A stretch of DNA of 9,404 nucleotides, from contig JBGPKH010000344.1 of assembly GCA_041485845.1 (NCBI GenBank), positions 1 through 9,404 of the forward strand, written 5' to 3'. Made by a program: the position numbers and the translations under genes. Origin of the DNA: OMOG01 sp041485845. Its GTDB lineage: Bacteria; Acidobacteriota; Terriglobia; Bryobacterales; Bryobacteraceae. Below the pieces are notes generated by a model that ran no database searches, was not told where the DNA came from, and was given only the letters and a program-made list of their open reading frames with translations. Position 1 is the first letter of the stretch, and the number at the start of each line of letters is the position of its first letter. Shown one piece after another: positions 1 to 7,302 of the stretch.

Positions 1-874
1 CGGCGGCCAGGACATCCGTGGCCGTGCGCCCGGGGAACGCCCGCCGTCCGGTCAGCATCTCGTACAGCACGCACCCGAACGCCCAAGTATCGGCGCGCTC
101 GTCGACCGGCTCTCCGCGCGCTTGCTCAGGGCTCATGTAGGACGCGGTGCCCAGCACGGTGCCGGCGATGGTGGGACCACGGGTGAGCGTGGCCTGCTGG
201 GACGCATCCCCGGCACCCGGCATCACGGCGCTCTTCGCCAGGCCGAAATCCAGTACCTTCACGCGACCCGCCTCCGTGACCATGACGTTGGACGGCTTCA
301 GGTCGCGGTGTACAATGCCGGCCGAGTGGGCCGCCGCCATCGCATCCGCGATCTCGATGGCGATCCGCAGCGCCTCCTTCAGCGGTAGGCCCTTCTTCGG
401 AATCGCCTCGGCCAGCGTCTGGCCGGTAACGTATTCCATCACGATGCATTCGGCCCCGCCTTCGTGCGTGATCGCGTGGATGGTGACGATGTTGGGGTGG
501 TTCAGCGCCGAGGCGGCCTTGGCCTCCTGGATGAAGCGGCGTTTCCGGTCCGGGTCCCCCAGGCAAGCCGCCGGCAGCATCTTGATCGCCACCGTGCGGT
601 CCAGTTGAGTGTCGCGGGCCTTGTAGACCACTCCCATGCCGCCTTCCCCAATGCGTCCGAGAACCTGGTACCCACCGATGTTGCGGCCGGTGAGGTCCGC
701 GACCATGGTGACGGTCTCGCCTTCGGTGCCGCGGGCCAACAGTGAGTGCACTTCCTGGCGAAGAGATTCGTCTCCGGCGCACACCCCATCCAGGAAGGCG
801 GATCGCGCCTCGGGTGCAAGCTCGACGGCTTGGTGGAAGATGTCCTCAATGCGCTGCCAGCGGTTGTCGCTCAT
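1..874 (-). CDS. Ser/Thr protein kinase (Hanks/PknB type), N-terminal part, truncated by window edge
   Basis: Phosphorylates Ser/Thr on unknown partners; probably a signalling receptor. Reading from ATG at 874 gives 291 codons and leaves the window open. Residues 1-60 form a short helical segment (starting MSDNRWQRIEDIFHQA) that often precedes the kinase domain in acidobacteria. The kinase domain starts near 65: glycine loop GEGGMG (76-81), VAIK lysine K98, catalytic loop HRDLKPSN (189-196, D191, N196), DFG (209-211), activation segment GTASYMSPE (242-250) and DTWAFG (262-267). All catalytic residues are present, so the kinase should be active. The cut falls late in the kinase domain, so any membrane segment or sensor domain (TPR, WD40 or similar in relatives) lies outside. 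AGAAGGG at 883-889 is a good ribosome site 8 bases before the ATG. It is divergent from the M16 genes. The kinase identity is secure; its targets are unknown. Confidence 0.95.
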   Translation of the reverse strand, partial: MSDNRWQRIEDIFHQAVELAPEARSAFLDGVCAGDESLRQEVHSLLARGTEGETVTMVADLTGRNIGGYQVLGRIGEGGMGVVYKARDTQLDRTVAIKMLPAACLGDPDRKRRFIQEAKAASALNHPNIVTIHAITHEGGAECIVMEYVTGQTLAEAIPKKGLPLKEALRIAIEIADAMAAAHSAGIVHRDLKPSNVMVTEAGRVKVLDFGLAKSAVMPGAGDASQQATLTRGPTIAGTVLGTASYMSPEQARGEPVDERADTWAFGCVLYEMLTGRRAFPGRTATDVLAA

Positions 875-911
875 CCCGCCCGCCCTTCTTCAAACGGCAC
901 TTTCAGACCGT

Positions 912-940
912 ATTGTGTCACGTGCGCCACCACGGCTCAA
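912..940 (-). promoter_or_regulatory. Candidate sigma70 promoter for the kinase
   Basis: On the minus strand TTGAGC (940-935) is followed after exactly 17 bases by CACAAT (917-912). Each box matches the consensus at four of six positions. Transcription would start near 905, giving a leader of about 30 bases that contains the kinase ribosome site. This is a motif match only. Confidence 0.4.
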
Positions 941-950
941 GAGGCGCGGG

Positions 951-980
951 CGGCATCTGGCGGCACCTGGCGGCGGCTAA
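951..980. repeat. Degenerate 10-bp tandem repeat upstream of the kinase promoter
   Basis: Three consecutive 10-bp units (CGGCATCTGG, CGGCACCTGG, CGGCGGCTAA) lie just upstream of the candidate kinase promoter. The first two differ by one base; the third keeps only the first half. One unit per helical turn would suit a regulator binding site, but it could also be a chance feature of GC-rich DNA. Confidence 0.4.
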
Positions 981-1203
981 CCCCGACGCGCAGCCTCACT
1001 TCTCACGGGGTTGATGGTCCCCTCTTTCGTGGAGAGGGCTTCCTTCGTACGCGCAGCGTTCGTCCGTGATGCGCCGCCTGAGACTCGCGGCCGGGGTCGA
1101 AGCCGGCCAGGTGGACCTGGAGAACATCCGCCGGAACGCCGTCCTGTAGTAGGACCAGCATCCTGACCCGTCCCCCGTACGATGCGCTTTTACGATAGAG
1201 TGA

Positions 1204-2553
1204 ATGGTCTTGAAACTACTAATCTTCGGGTGCCTGGCAGCGGCCGCATTCGCTGCCCAGGCGCCCCAAAAGATCTTCCCGTACTCCTATTCCCAGCAGG
1301 ACCTGTCGAACGGCCTGCGCCTGATCGCCGTGCCCACGGATTATCCCAACATCGTGGCAATTTATATCGTCGTCCAGACCGGATCGCGGAACGAGATCGA
1401 GCCGGGACACACGGGCTTCGCCCACCTGTTCGAACACCTGATGTTCAAAGGCACGGAGAAGTTCCCGGCCGAAAAGTACAACGATACCCTCAAACGCCTC
1501 GGCGCCGCTTCCAACGCCTTCACCAGCGACGACTTCACCTGCTACTACACCACCTTTTCCAAGGAGGATCTCGGAACGGTGCTCATGATGGAGGCCGACC
1601 GCTTTCAAAACTTGCAGTACAGCGAGCCCGAGTTCAAAACGGAGACGCTGGCGGTGCTGGGCGAGTACAACAAGAACTCCTCGAGCCCCTTTCAGAAACT
1701 CCAGGAAGCGCTCGGTGACACCGCTTTCGACCAGAGCGCCTACAAACACACCACCATGGGCTTCCTGAAGGACATCCGGGACATGCCCAACCAGTACGGC
1801 TACAGCCGCAACTTCTTCGAGCGCTATTACCGGCCCGAGTACACCACCATCATCGTAGTCGGCGACGTAAGAACCAAACCCGCGCGCGAGCTCGTGGACA
1901 AGTACTGGGGCGCCTGGAAGCGTGGCGAATACAAGCCCGCGATTCCCGTGGAGCCGCCGCAAAGAGAGCCGCGCGCCAATCATGTGGACTGGCCCAGCCC
2001 CACCCTGCCCATCGTGGCACTGGGATACAAAGCCCCCGCCTATGACGATTCCACCAGTGAATCGGCGGCCCTCGATGCCCTGGCGTTCCTCGCGTTTTCC
2101 GCCAACTCGGATCTCTATCAGAAGCTCGTGGTCGAGGAGCAGAAGGCCGATGTGCTTTCCGGCGGCCTCCCCGACCACGTCGATCCAGCGCTGTTTCAGG
2201 TCACCGCCAGAGTCAAGAAGCGGGACGACCTGGACTACGTGCGCGACCGCATCCTGGAAACCATCAAGGACTTTCAAAACAGGCCCGTGGATGCGGCCCG
2301 GCTGGACACCGTACGTAAGCACCTGCGCTATTCGCTGGCCATGCGCATGGACAGCAGCGACTCCATCGCCGGGATACTGGCCAACTACGTGGCATTGCGG
2401 CGTACTCCCGAGACGCTCAACAAGCTCTACGAACAATATGCGCAACTGACCCCCGAAGATGTGCAGAAGGTAGCGGCTAAGTACCTGGTCGAAAGCGGCA
2501 GGACCATCGTGACGCTCACCGGCCCGTCGCCGGATTCGGGAGGCGCGCGGTGA
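1204..2553 (+). CDS. Exported M16 family zinc metallopeptidase, catalytic subunit
   Basis: An inverzincin-type peptidase of the pitrilysin/processing-peptidase family, expected to cut peptides outside the cytoplasm. At 449 residues it has the normal M16B subunit length. Residues 1-18 are a signal peptide (hydrophobic core, cleavage likely after AFA). The inverted zinc motif HLFEH is at 74-78 (H74 and H78 bind zinc, E77 is the base). E154 fits the third zinc ligand, and E147, seven residues earlier, matches the second-shell glutamate of pitrilysin. The second M16 half spans about 190-440. ATG 1204 is the first possible start because TGA lies directly before it in frame; the ribosome site is weak. 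The stop overlaps the next gene's GTG by four bases (GTGA), so the two are co-translated. Function on peptides is family knowledge; the substrate is unknown. Confidence 0.93.
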   Translation: MVLKLLIFGCLAAAAFAAQAPQKIFPYSYSQQDLSNGLRLIAVPTDYPNIVAIYIVVQTGSRNEIEPGHTGFAHLFEHLMFKGTEKFPAEKYNDTLKRLGAASNAFTSDDFTCYYTTFSKEDLGTVLMMEADRFQNLQYSEPEFKTETLAVLGEYNKNSSSPFQKLQEALGDTAFDQSAYKHTTMGFLKDIRDMPNQYGYSRNFFERYYRPEYTTIIVVGDVRTKPARELVDKYWGAWKRGEYKPAIPVEPPQREPRANHVDWPSPTLPIVALGYKAPAYDDSTSESAALDALAFLAFSANSDLYQKLVVEEQKADVLSGGLPDHVDPALFQVTARVKKRDDLDYVRDRILETIKDFQNRPVDAARLDTVRKHLRYSLAMRMDSSDSIAGILANYVALRRTPETLNKLYEQYAQLTPEDVQKVAAKYLVESGRTIVTLTGPSPDSGGAR

Positions 2554-4019
2554 GATTCCTGATTCCGTTTCTTCTCCTGGTGTCGGGAGCGGCGGCGCAG
2601 TTGCGTGTCGTGACGCTGCCTGGCAAATCGCCGCTGGTGACGTTCCGTTTCGTGCTCACCGCCGGCTCGGCAGTGGACCCCGTGGATAAGCCGGGGCTGG
2701 CCTACCTCACCGCCATGCTGCTGGCTAACGGCGGCACTCGGGAGATGACCCACAAGCAGATCGCCGGCGCCATGTTCCCCATGGCTGCCTCGGTCGGCGC
2801 CCAGGTGGACCAGGAGATGTGTACCTTCGCCGGCGCCACCCATGTCGACAACCTCAACGAGTATTACAAGCTGTGGCGCGCCATGCTGCTCGACCCCGGC
2901 TGGCGCGAAGACGATTTCCGGCGCGTCAAAGACGACGCCATCAATGCGCTGAAAGTCGGGCTCCGCGGCAACAACGACGAAGAGCTCGCCAAGGAAGTGC
3001 TTTACCAGAACATCTATCGGGGCACGCCTTACGGCCACTACCCCGGCGGCACAGTGAGCGGGCTCGAGAGCATCACACTCGACGACGTGAAGCGGTTCTA
3101 TCGCACGCAGTACAGCCAGTCCAACCTGATTCTGGGTCTTGCCGGTGGATACCCGGAAAGTCTTCTGGAGAACCTTAAGAAGGACTTTCGTAAGCTGCCG
3201 GAGGGCGCCGGCTTTCGCCCCAGGCCCAAGTTACCGGCCCTCATCGAAGCCACCCGGATGGTAATCGTCGACAAGGACACGCGTTCGGTAGCGTACTCCA
3301 TCGGCTTTCCGACACCGGTGACGCGCAATCATCCGGATTACCCGGCGCTGCTGCTGGCCACTTCCTACCTCGGCCAGCACCGCACGAGCGGCGGCGTGCT
3401 GTACGACGAGATGCGCGAAAAGCGCGGCTTGAATTACGGCGACTATGCGTACATCGAGTACTTTCCGCGAGGCATGTTTCTGATGGAGCCGCCGCCCAAC
3501 CTGGCTCGGCGGAGCCAGATTTTCCAGCTCTGGATCCGGCCCGTCGAACCGCCCACCGCGAAGTTCGCCCTGCGCCTGGCGATCTATGAGCTAAACAAGC
3601 TGATCCGGGAAGGCGTGCCCCAAGACGGCTTCGCGCGTACCCGCGACTTCCTCGTGAAGTACGTGAACCTTCTCACCAGGACAAAACGCGCCGAGTTAGG
3701 CTACGCCATCGACAGCATCTATTTCACCATCCCGCGATACAACGAGTATCTGAAGACCGCACTCGCCAGCCTCACCCGCGACGACGTGAATCGTGCCGTG
3801 CGCCGCAATCTCCGGCCCAACCGGCTCATAATTGTGGCGGTCGCCAAGAACGGCGAGGAGTTGAAGCGGCAACTCGCCGGCGACGACCCTTCGCCGATGA
3901 TCTATAACTCGCCCAAGCCCGCCGCCATTGCCGAGGAAGATAAGATCGTAGAAAAATATCCGCTGCGCCTCCGGCCCGACGACATTAAGGTCGTGCCGGT
4001 CAAGGACGTGTTCCAGTAG
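2550..4019 (+). CDS. Exported M16 family protein, non-catalytic partner subunit
   Basis: Second M16-fold protein, 489 residues, with a signal peptide (MRFLIPFLLLVSGAAAQ, cleavage near 16). Where the partner has HxxEH, this protein reads YLTAM (52-56), so it cannot bind zinc there. It keeps the C-terminal M16 substrate-handling signature: GGVLYDEMREKRGLNY (281-296), with R292 and Y296 in the positions of the conserved Arg/Tyr pair. Active/inactive M16 pairs usually assemble as heterodimers, the inactive half supplying the Arg/Tyr site, and the adjacent coupled gene fits this. The start is GTG 2550, inside the GTGA overlap, with GGGAGG at 2538-2543 six bases upstream. A C-terminal extension (about 440-489, rich in Lys, Pro and Asp) goes beyond the core fold. 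The heterodimer role is inference from motif loss and gene order. Confidence 0.92.
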   Translation: MRFLIPFLLLVSGAAAQLRVVTLPGKSPLVTFRFVLTAGSAVDPVDKPGLAYLTAMLLANGGTREMTHKQIAGAMFPMAASVGAQVDQEMCTFAGATHVDNLNEYYKLWRAMLLDPGWREDDFRRVKDDAINALKVGLRGNNDEELAKEVLYQNIYRGTPYGHYPGGTVSGLESITLDDVKRFYRTQYSQSNLILGLAGGYPESLLENLKKDFRKLPEGAGFRPRPKLPALIEATRMVIVDKDTRSVAYSIGFPTPVTRNHPDYPALLLATSYLGQHRTSGGVLYDEMREKRGLNYGDYAYIEYFPRGMFLMEPPPNLARRSQIFQLWIRPVEPPTAKFALRLAIYELNKLIREGVPQDGFARTRDFLVKYVNLLTRTKRAELGYAIDSIYFTIPRYNEYLKTALASLTRDDVNRAVRRNLRPNRLIIVAVAKNGEELKRQLAGDDPSPMIYNSPKPAAIAEEDKIVEKYPLRLRPDDIKVVPVKDVFQ

Positions 4020-4040
4020 GACAGGCCTCCCGGCCTGTCC
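4019..4040. terminator. Perfect 9-bp hairpin at the end of the M16 operon
   Basis: GGACAGGCC (4019-4027) and GGCCTGTCC (4032-4040) form a perfect 9-bp stem with a TCCC loop, beginning on the last base of the M16 stop codon. No T-tract follows, so it is not a classical intrinsic terminator. It could act as a transcript-end or mRNA-stabilising hairpin, or be a copy of an intergenic palindromic repeat; compare the cluster at 9365-9401. Confidence 0.45.
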
Positions 4041-4091
4041 ACTGCTGCCCCGGCCCGTTAACCTCCCCCACCCCCGGCGCGTTTTAATGGT

Positions 4092-4097
4092 GGGAGG
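4092..4097 (+). promoter_or_regulatory. Ribosome binding site that fixes a TTG start
   Basis: GGGAGG lies eight bases before TTG 4106. This supports the unusual TTG start over the ATG at 4087, which opens a different frame with an arginine-rich, non-hydrophobic product. TTTTAAT at 4082-4088 resembles a -10 box but would put the transcript start on top of the ribosome site, so I do not call a promoter. Confidence 0.6.
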
Positions 4098-4105
4098 TAA
4101 TCGAA

Positions 4106-4528
4106 TTGAACAACGAAGCCGCAATCGGGCTGGGCATCTTCGTCCTGCTCGTGCTGATTCTTTTCCTGCTGCACGGTTCCCACCAACGGCGGGAACAGAA
4201 CGATATTCGCAAGGCGTTGATCGAGAAATTCGGGTCGGCGCAGGATCTGGGTTCGTTCCTGCAATCGGAGGGCGGCAAACGCTTCATTGCCGATCTGTCG
4301 ACCGGAACAGCCGGCGCGCTCGGCTCGGTTGTGGCATCCGTCCAGATGGTATTTTTCGTGGTGCTCCTGGGCTTGGGGTGCGCGGCCGCGCACGTCTTTA
4401 CCAGCCTGGTGGTCCTGGGAATCGGCCTGGTGTTCATGTGTGTAGGAGCGGGGTTCCTGGTTTCGGCGGGGGTCACCTACTGGCTCTCGAAGTCCTGGGG
4501 CCTGCTCGGGAAGCGTTCTGATTCGTGA
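4106..4528 (+). CDS. Small three-TM membrane protein, first gene of the sigma-factor unit
   Basis: 140 residues, no named family recognised. One strong transmembrane helix at about 6-23 is followed by a charged region (25-65) containing IRKALIEKFGSAQDLGSFLQ (34-53), then two more helices at about 72-96 and 100-127 and a short basic tail. The soluble loop looks like a small conserved helical module. The start is TTG 4106. Its stop overlaps the sigma factor GTG by four bases (GTGA), so the two are probably co-translated. A membrane protein in this place could be a sensor or inhibitor of the sigma factor, but nothing here resembles a known anti-sigma domain, and the role is a guess from position. 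Confidence 0.8.
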   Translation: MNNEAAIGLGIFVLLVLILFLLHGSHQRREQNDIRKALIEKFGSAQDLGSFLQSEGGKRFIADLSTGTAGALGSVVASVQMVFFVVLLGLGCAAAHVFTSLVVLGIGLVFMCVGAGFLVSAGVTYWLSKSWGLLGKRSDS

Positions 4529-5067
4529 CTGTCGCGACGGCCATGGAACATGCGGGAGCCGGCCGGGCCCAGACGCTCAGCCGCGAGCAGTTCGAGTTGT
4601 TCTACTCCCGGACTGCGCGCGCGCTCCGTTCCTACGTCTGCCGCGTGGCCGCTAACGACGCGCTCGCGGACGACATCCTCCAGGAAAGTTACATCCGCCT
4701 GCTGAGCGCGCCGCCCATGGCCGACGCCCAGAGGAAGTCGTACCTTTACCGCACGGCGACCAACCTGGCCGTCGACCACCACCGCGCGCAGGGCCGGCAG
4801 CGACGCTGGTGGCAGCTCGCGCCGCGGCGGGAAGAGGCCGCCAGTTCGCGAGTCGAACTGTCGTCGGACATGGAACGTCTGTTCACCCGGATCGACTCTC
4901 AGGCGCGGGCGCTTCTGTGGCTGGCGTACGTGGAAGGCGCCGATCATCGGGAGATCGCCGCGATCCTCGGGTTGAAGGAGAAAAGCGTGAAGGTGCTGCT
5001 GTACCGCGCACGGCGTAAAATGGAAGAGATCCTGAAGCGCAACGGATTCGAGGCAAGCCATGAATGA
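4525..5067 (+). CDS. ECF-type RNA polymerase sigma factor (sigma-70 family)
   Basis: Directs RNA polymerase to an alternative promoter set. At 180 residues it is of normal ECF length. Region 2 spans about 22-90, with the core-binding segment DDILQESYIRLL (49-60) and the DNA-melting helix SYLYRTATNLAVDHHR (72-87). A basic and Trp-rich linker (RQRRWW, 91-96) follows, then region 4 at about 117-170 with the helix-turn-helix HREIAAILGLKEKSVKVLLY (141-160). I use GTG 4525, which overlaps the upstream stop; ATG 4543 is an alternative that would remove six residues, and neither has a strong ribosome site. No zinc-binding (HxxxCxxC) anti-sigma gene is present; the flanking small membrane proteins are the only candidates for control. 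The specific ECF subgroup and target genes cannot be told from sequence alone. Confidence 0.93.
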   Translation: MTVATAMEHAGAGRAQTLSREQFELFYSRTARALRSYVCRVAANDALADDILQESYIRLLSAPPMADAQRKSYLYRTATNLAVDHHRAQGRQRRWWQLAPRREEAASSRVELSSDMERLFTRIDSQARALLWLAYVEGADHREIAAILGLKEKSVKVLLYRARRKMEEILKRNGFEASHE

Positions 5068-5272
5068 CGCCGAGTTCGCAAACTGCCTGAAGCGCATGGA
5101 CACGGCGCGCGCCGCCGAGTCCCTGCCGGATGCCGACGCCATCTGGTGGCGCGCCGAACTGCGCCGCAGCATGGCGTTCGAGGAACGCGCCACGCGTCCC
5201 ATACGCATTGTCGAGCAACTGGCGTGCGCGGCCTTCCTCATCGCTGCCGTGGTGCTCTCCGCCATTCGATAG
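5060..5272 (+). CDS. 70-residue single-TM protein, possible sigma-factor regulator
   Basis: A soluble, charged N-terminal part of about 48 residues is followed by one C-terminal transmembrane helix (about 51-68, VEQLACAAFLIAAVVLSA), giving a likely N-in, tail-anchored layout. The start ATG 5060 overlaps the end of the sigma gene by eight bases (ATGAATGA) and has GAGG at 5050-5053, six bases upstream, so translation is coupled. Small membrane proteins immediately after an ECF gene are often anti-sigma factors. This one fits by size, topology and coupling, but it has no zinc-finger motif and no recognised anti-sigma domain. No family recognised; the role is inference. Confidence 0.75.
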   Translation: MNDAEFANCLKRMDTARAAESLPDADAIWWRAELRRSMAFEERATRPIRIVEQLACAAFLIAAVVLSAIR

Positions 5273-5279
5273 CTGCCTT

Positions 5280-5762
5280 ATGGAACTGAAACTGGTGCCG
5301 CTCGAGGTCCCCGAGGGCGGGAATATCATCCTCGGCCAGACGCACTTCATCAAGTCCGTCGAGGACATTTACGAGGCCATCGTCAACGCCGTCCCGCAAA
5401 TGAAGTTCGGGATCGCCTTCAACGAGGCCTCCGGTCCCTGCCTGACGCGAGTCGATGGCAATGACGACGCACTCAAGGCGTTGGCGGCCCGCAATGCCAC
5501 GGCCCTCGCGGCGGGGCACATCTTTGTGGTCGCCATGTGCGACGGGTACCCGATCAACGTACTGGGCCGCATCAAGGAAGTGCCGGAGGTCTGCTCGATC
5601 TTCTGCGCCACCGCCAACCCGGTGCAGGCAGTGGTGGTGGAGAACGACCAGGGCCGCGGCGTGCTCGGCGTGATCGACGGCTTCCCGCCCAAAGCCGTGG
5701 AGACATCCGAAGACGCGGAAAAACGCCGGGCCTTCCTCCGCATGATCGGCTACAAACGGTAA
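5280..5762 (+). CDS. Adenosine-specific kinase family protein (PF04008, formerly DUF355)
   Basis: 160 residues, full length for this one-domain family. Strong family signatures are present: NIILGQTHFIKSVEDIYEA (15-33), FGIAFNEASGPCL (43-55), GNDDAL (60-65), PINVLGRIKEVPEVCSIFCA (91-110), TANPVQ (111-116), the glycine-rich QGRGVLGVIDGF (124-135) and the C-terminal end RRAFLRMIGYKR. Archaeal members bind adenosine or its nucleotides; the kinase name is that of the family, and the cellular reaction is poorly established. It is cytosolic, with no signal peptide. The start ATG 5280 gives the conserved MELKLVPLEVPEG N-terminus; upstream extension in the same frame would overlap the 70-residue gene and add arginine/proline-rich non-family sequence. 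It lies seven bases after the preceding stop and is probably the last gene of the unit. No clear ribosome site, so it may rely on reinitiation. Confidence 0.9.
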   Translation: MELKLVPLEVPEGGNIILGQTHFIKSVEDIYEAIVNAVPQMKFGIAFNEASGPCLTRVDGNDDALKALAARNATALAAGHIFVVAMCDGYPINVLGRIKEVPEVCSIFCATANPVQAVVVENDQGRGVLGVIDGFPPKAVETSEDAEKRRAFLRMIGYKR

Positions 5763-5810
5763 AGGGGGACGGGCGGAAGGGACCCCGGTGACGACGCGGG
5801 CGGCCACCCT

Positions 5811-7112
5811 TCATCGCGCCGCGAGGTGCATTTGCAGGAACTTCAGGTACTGGTCCCAGTCGGACGGGATGGTGCCGTGCCCGCCGGCATGCATGTAGTA
5901 GCCGACGGTGTGGAGGATCGGAGTCCCGGCGGCGGGCCACTGGTCCGTATCCAGTCCCTGTTTGCCGAACAGGCGGAACACCGGCCCGGCCGCGGCGGCG
6001 GCCTGGAACTCGCCCTTCGGGTCGGACCAGCCGTCCTTGTCTCCGGTCTGCAAGAGCACCGGGCGCGGGGCCATCAGGGCCACGAGCATGTGGGCATCCA
6101 CGGGGAATCGATCGGCGTGCCCGGCGAACTTCCGATAGTTGGCGCAGAACTGATAGGGGTATCGCGTGGGCGCCGTGAGGTGTGCGATGGTCTCGCCGTA
6201 GTTGCGGCGGCTCAAGGCCGCGCCGCCCTCGCCCGAACAACTGGCGATCACCAGCGCGATGCGGGTGTCATGAGCTCCGGCCCACATCACGGTCTTGCCG
6301 AGCCGCGAGACTCCCAGAATGGCAATGCGCTTCGCGTCCACACTCTTGTCGGTCTCGAAGTAGTCGATGGCCCGGCTGAGACCCCACGCCCAGGCAGCGA
6401 TCGAGCCCCATTCGTCCGGCGCCGGTTCGGCCTGGCCGGGCTTGAGGTACTGCGCGCGCACGCCGTACGGCACACCGCCGGGAAAGTCGGGATCGATATC
6501 GCCGTAGTAGACGGTGGCGAAGCCGAAGCCTGCGTCCAGGAGCCGGGGCACGTCGATGCGGCCGAAGCTCATGCCGGTGTTGGCCGGGACCTTCTTCTTG
6601 TCGCGCCCCCACACTTCGCCCACCTTGACGCCGGGGTCGCTGACCGTGCTGGAGTTGGCTGAAAAGCTGAGGTTCAGCAGCACCGGTGCCGGCTTGCCGG
6701 CAGCGGCGGGCAAATACAGCAGAAGGTCCATCTTCGGCCCGGCTTTGTCGGCCGAGAAGTACACGGTCACCTGCCGGCGGAGAGCCTTGCCCTCGAAGGC
6801 CGGGGTTCCCTTGTCGAACACGTCGAAGCTCATGGCGGCGGGGCGCCCGGGGGCGCGGCCGTATTCGTTCTCCTCGAAGAGCCGGACGATCTCCGGCCGA
6901 CGCTGCCCGGTCCAGGTCTTGGCGTCGCGCACGGGCTTGCCGTTGGCCAGCAGGAGGGGGTCGGGAAGCGTGTAGTTCCCGGTGAGCGCCTCGTCGTAAT
7001 TGACGGGAATGCCGGCCACCAGGGTGGGGGGCTGCCTGTCGGTTTGGGCGAAAGCGGCGGCACAAGCCAGGAGGACGGCGAGGGCCAGCGCAGTCGGGCG
7101 ATTGGATGGCAT
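5811..7112 (-). CDS. Exported glucuronoyl esterase, carbohydrate esterase family CE15
   Basis: Predicted to hydrolyse 4-O-methyl-glucuronoyl esters, such as those joining xylan to lignin, outside the cytoplasm. 433 residues with a signal peptide (about 1-22, cleavage near AFA-Q). It is an alpha/beta hydrolase with the CE15 nucleophile motif GVSRLGK (267-273, S269). The downstream segment SCSGEGGAALSRRNYGET (291-308) is typical of bacterial CE15. Acid candidates are E295 and D358/D360 in GDKDGW. The histidine is most likely H412 in HAGGHG (408-413), followed by the usual DW (418-419). The N-terminal half has the usual DPLLLANGKPV (51-61) and RRPEI (71-75). CE15 enzymes from Opitutus, Spirosoma and Solibacter have been studied biochemically. 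No other xylan-active gene lies nearby, so it appears to stand alone, convergent to the sigma unit. The family call is firm; the exact substrate is inferred. Confidence 0.92.
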   Translation of the reverse strand: MPSNRPTALALAVLLACAAAFAQTDRQPPTLVAGIPVNYDEALTGNYTLPDPLLLANGKPVRDAKTWTGQRRPEIVRLFEENEYGRAPGRPAAMSFDVFDKGTPAFEGKALRRQVTVYFSADKAGPKMDLLLYLPAAAGKPAPVLLNLSFSANSSTVSDPGVKVGEVWGRDKKKVPANTGMSFGRIDVPRLLDAGFGFATVYYGDIDPDFPGGVPYGVRAQYLKPGQAEPAPDEWGSIAAWAWGLSRAIDYFETDKSVDAKRIAILGVSRLGKTVMWAGAHDTRIALVIASCSGEGGAALSRRNYGETIAHLTAPTRYPYQFCANYRKFAGHADRFPVDAHMLVALMAPRPVLLQTGDKDGWSDPKGEFQAAAAAGPVFRLFGKQGLDTDQWPAAGTPILHTVGYYMHAGGHGTIPSDWDQYLKFLQMHLAAR

Positions 7113-7233
7113 GCAGACATGTTATCCCCAATCGTGCGATGTTGGGTCCGGGGCACGTAGCGTGGGCCCACACGCCGGAGTGGCCGGAAAGGCCGGCCGC
7201 AAAGCCGGGCGTCGCTTCGATCAGGGGTTCGCC

Positions 7234-7253
7234 ACAGGAGCAGACAGGAGCAG
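7234..7253. repeat. Perfect 10-bp tandem duplication
   Basis: ACAGGAGCAG occurs twice back to back (7234-7243 and 7244-7253) with no mismatch. Ten is not a multiple of three, so the duplication would break any frame read across it. It fits a stretch that is no longer under coding constraint. Confidence 0.75.
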
Positions 7254-7302
7254 GGTCCGGCTTCTGCGGACGGAAGCTCGCCGGAATAACATCCAGCTTC
7301 CG

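Larger units (their letters stand above)
875..1203. other. Divergent intergenic region between the kinase and M16 genes
   Basis: No convincing gene is present. Besides the kinase promoter and the 10-bp repeats, there is a 6-bp inverted repeat (CCCTCT 1020-1025, AGAGGG 1033-1038). There is also a 26-codon open frame from ATG 1069 to TAG 1149 whose second half reads AGQVDLENIRRNAVL; it looks protein-like but is too short to assign and may be a gene relic. I found no good sigma70 promoter for the M16 genes: TACGAT at 1191-1196 resembles a -10 box but has no -35 partner at a normal distance. Confidence 0.5.

Noticed and set aside
126..782. 218-codon minus-strand frame in the kinase region
   Set aside because: Arg/Gly/His-rich product in a different frame from the kinase, which carries every expected motif.
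1219..2445. 408-codon open frame on the minus strand across the first M16 gene
   Set aside because: It is an exact antisense shadow of a gene with clear catalytic motifs; long antisense frames are common in GC-rich DNA.
4087..4521. ATG-started 144-codon frame overlapping the three-TM protein
   Set aside because: Arg/Gly-rich with no domain, while the TTG 4106 frame encodes clear transmembrane helices and has a well-spaced GGGAGG site.
5130..5762. Longer start for the adenosine-specific kinase family protein
   Set aside because: The extra 50 residues are Arg/Pro-rich shadow of the 70-residue gene; the family N-terminus begins at ATG 5280.
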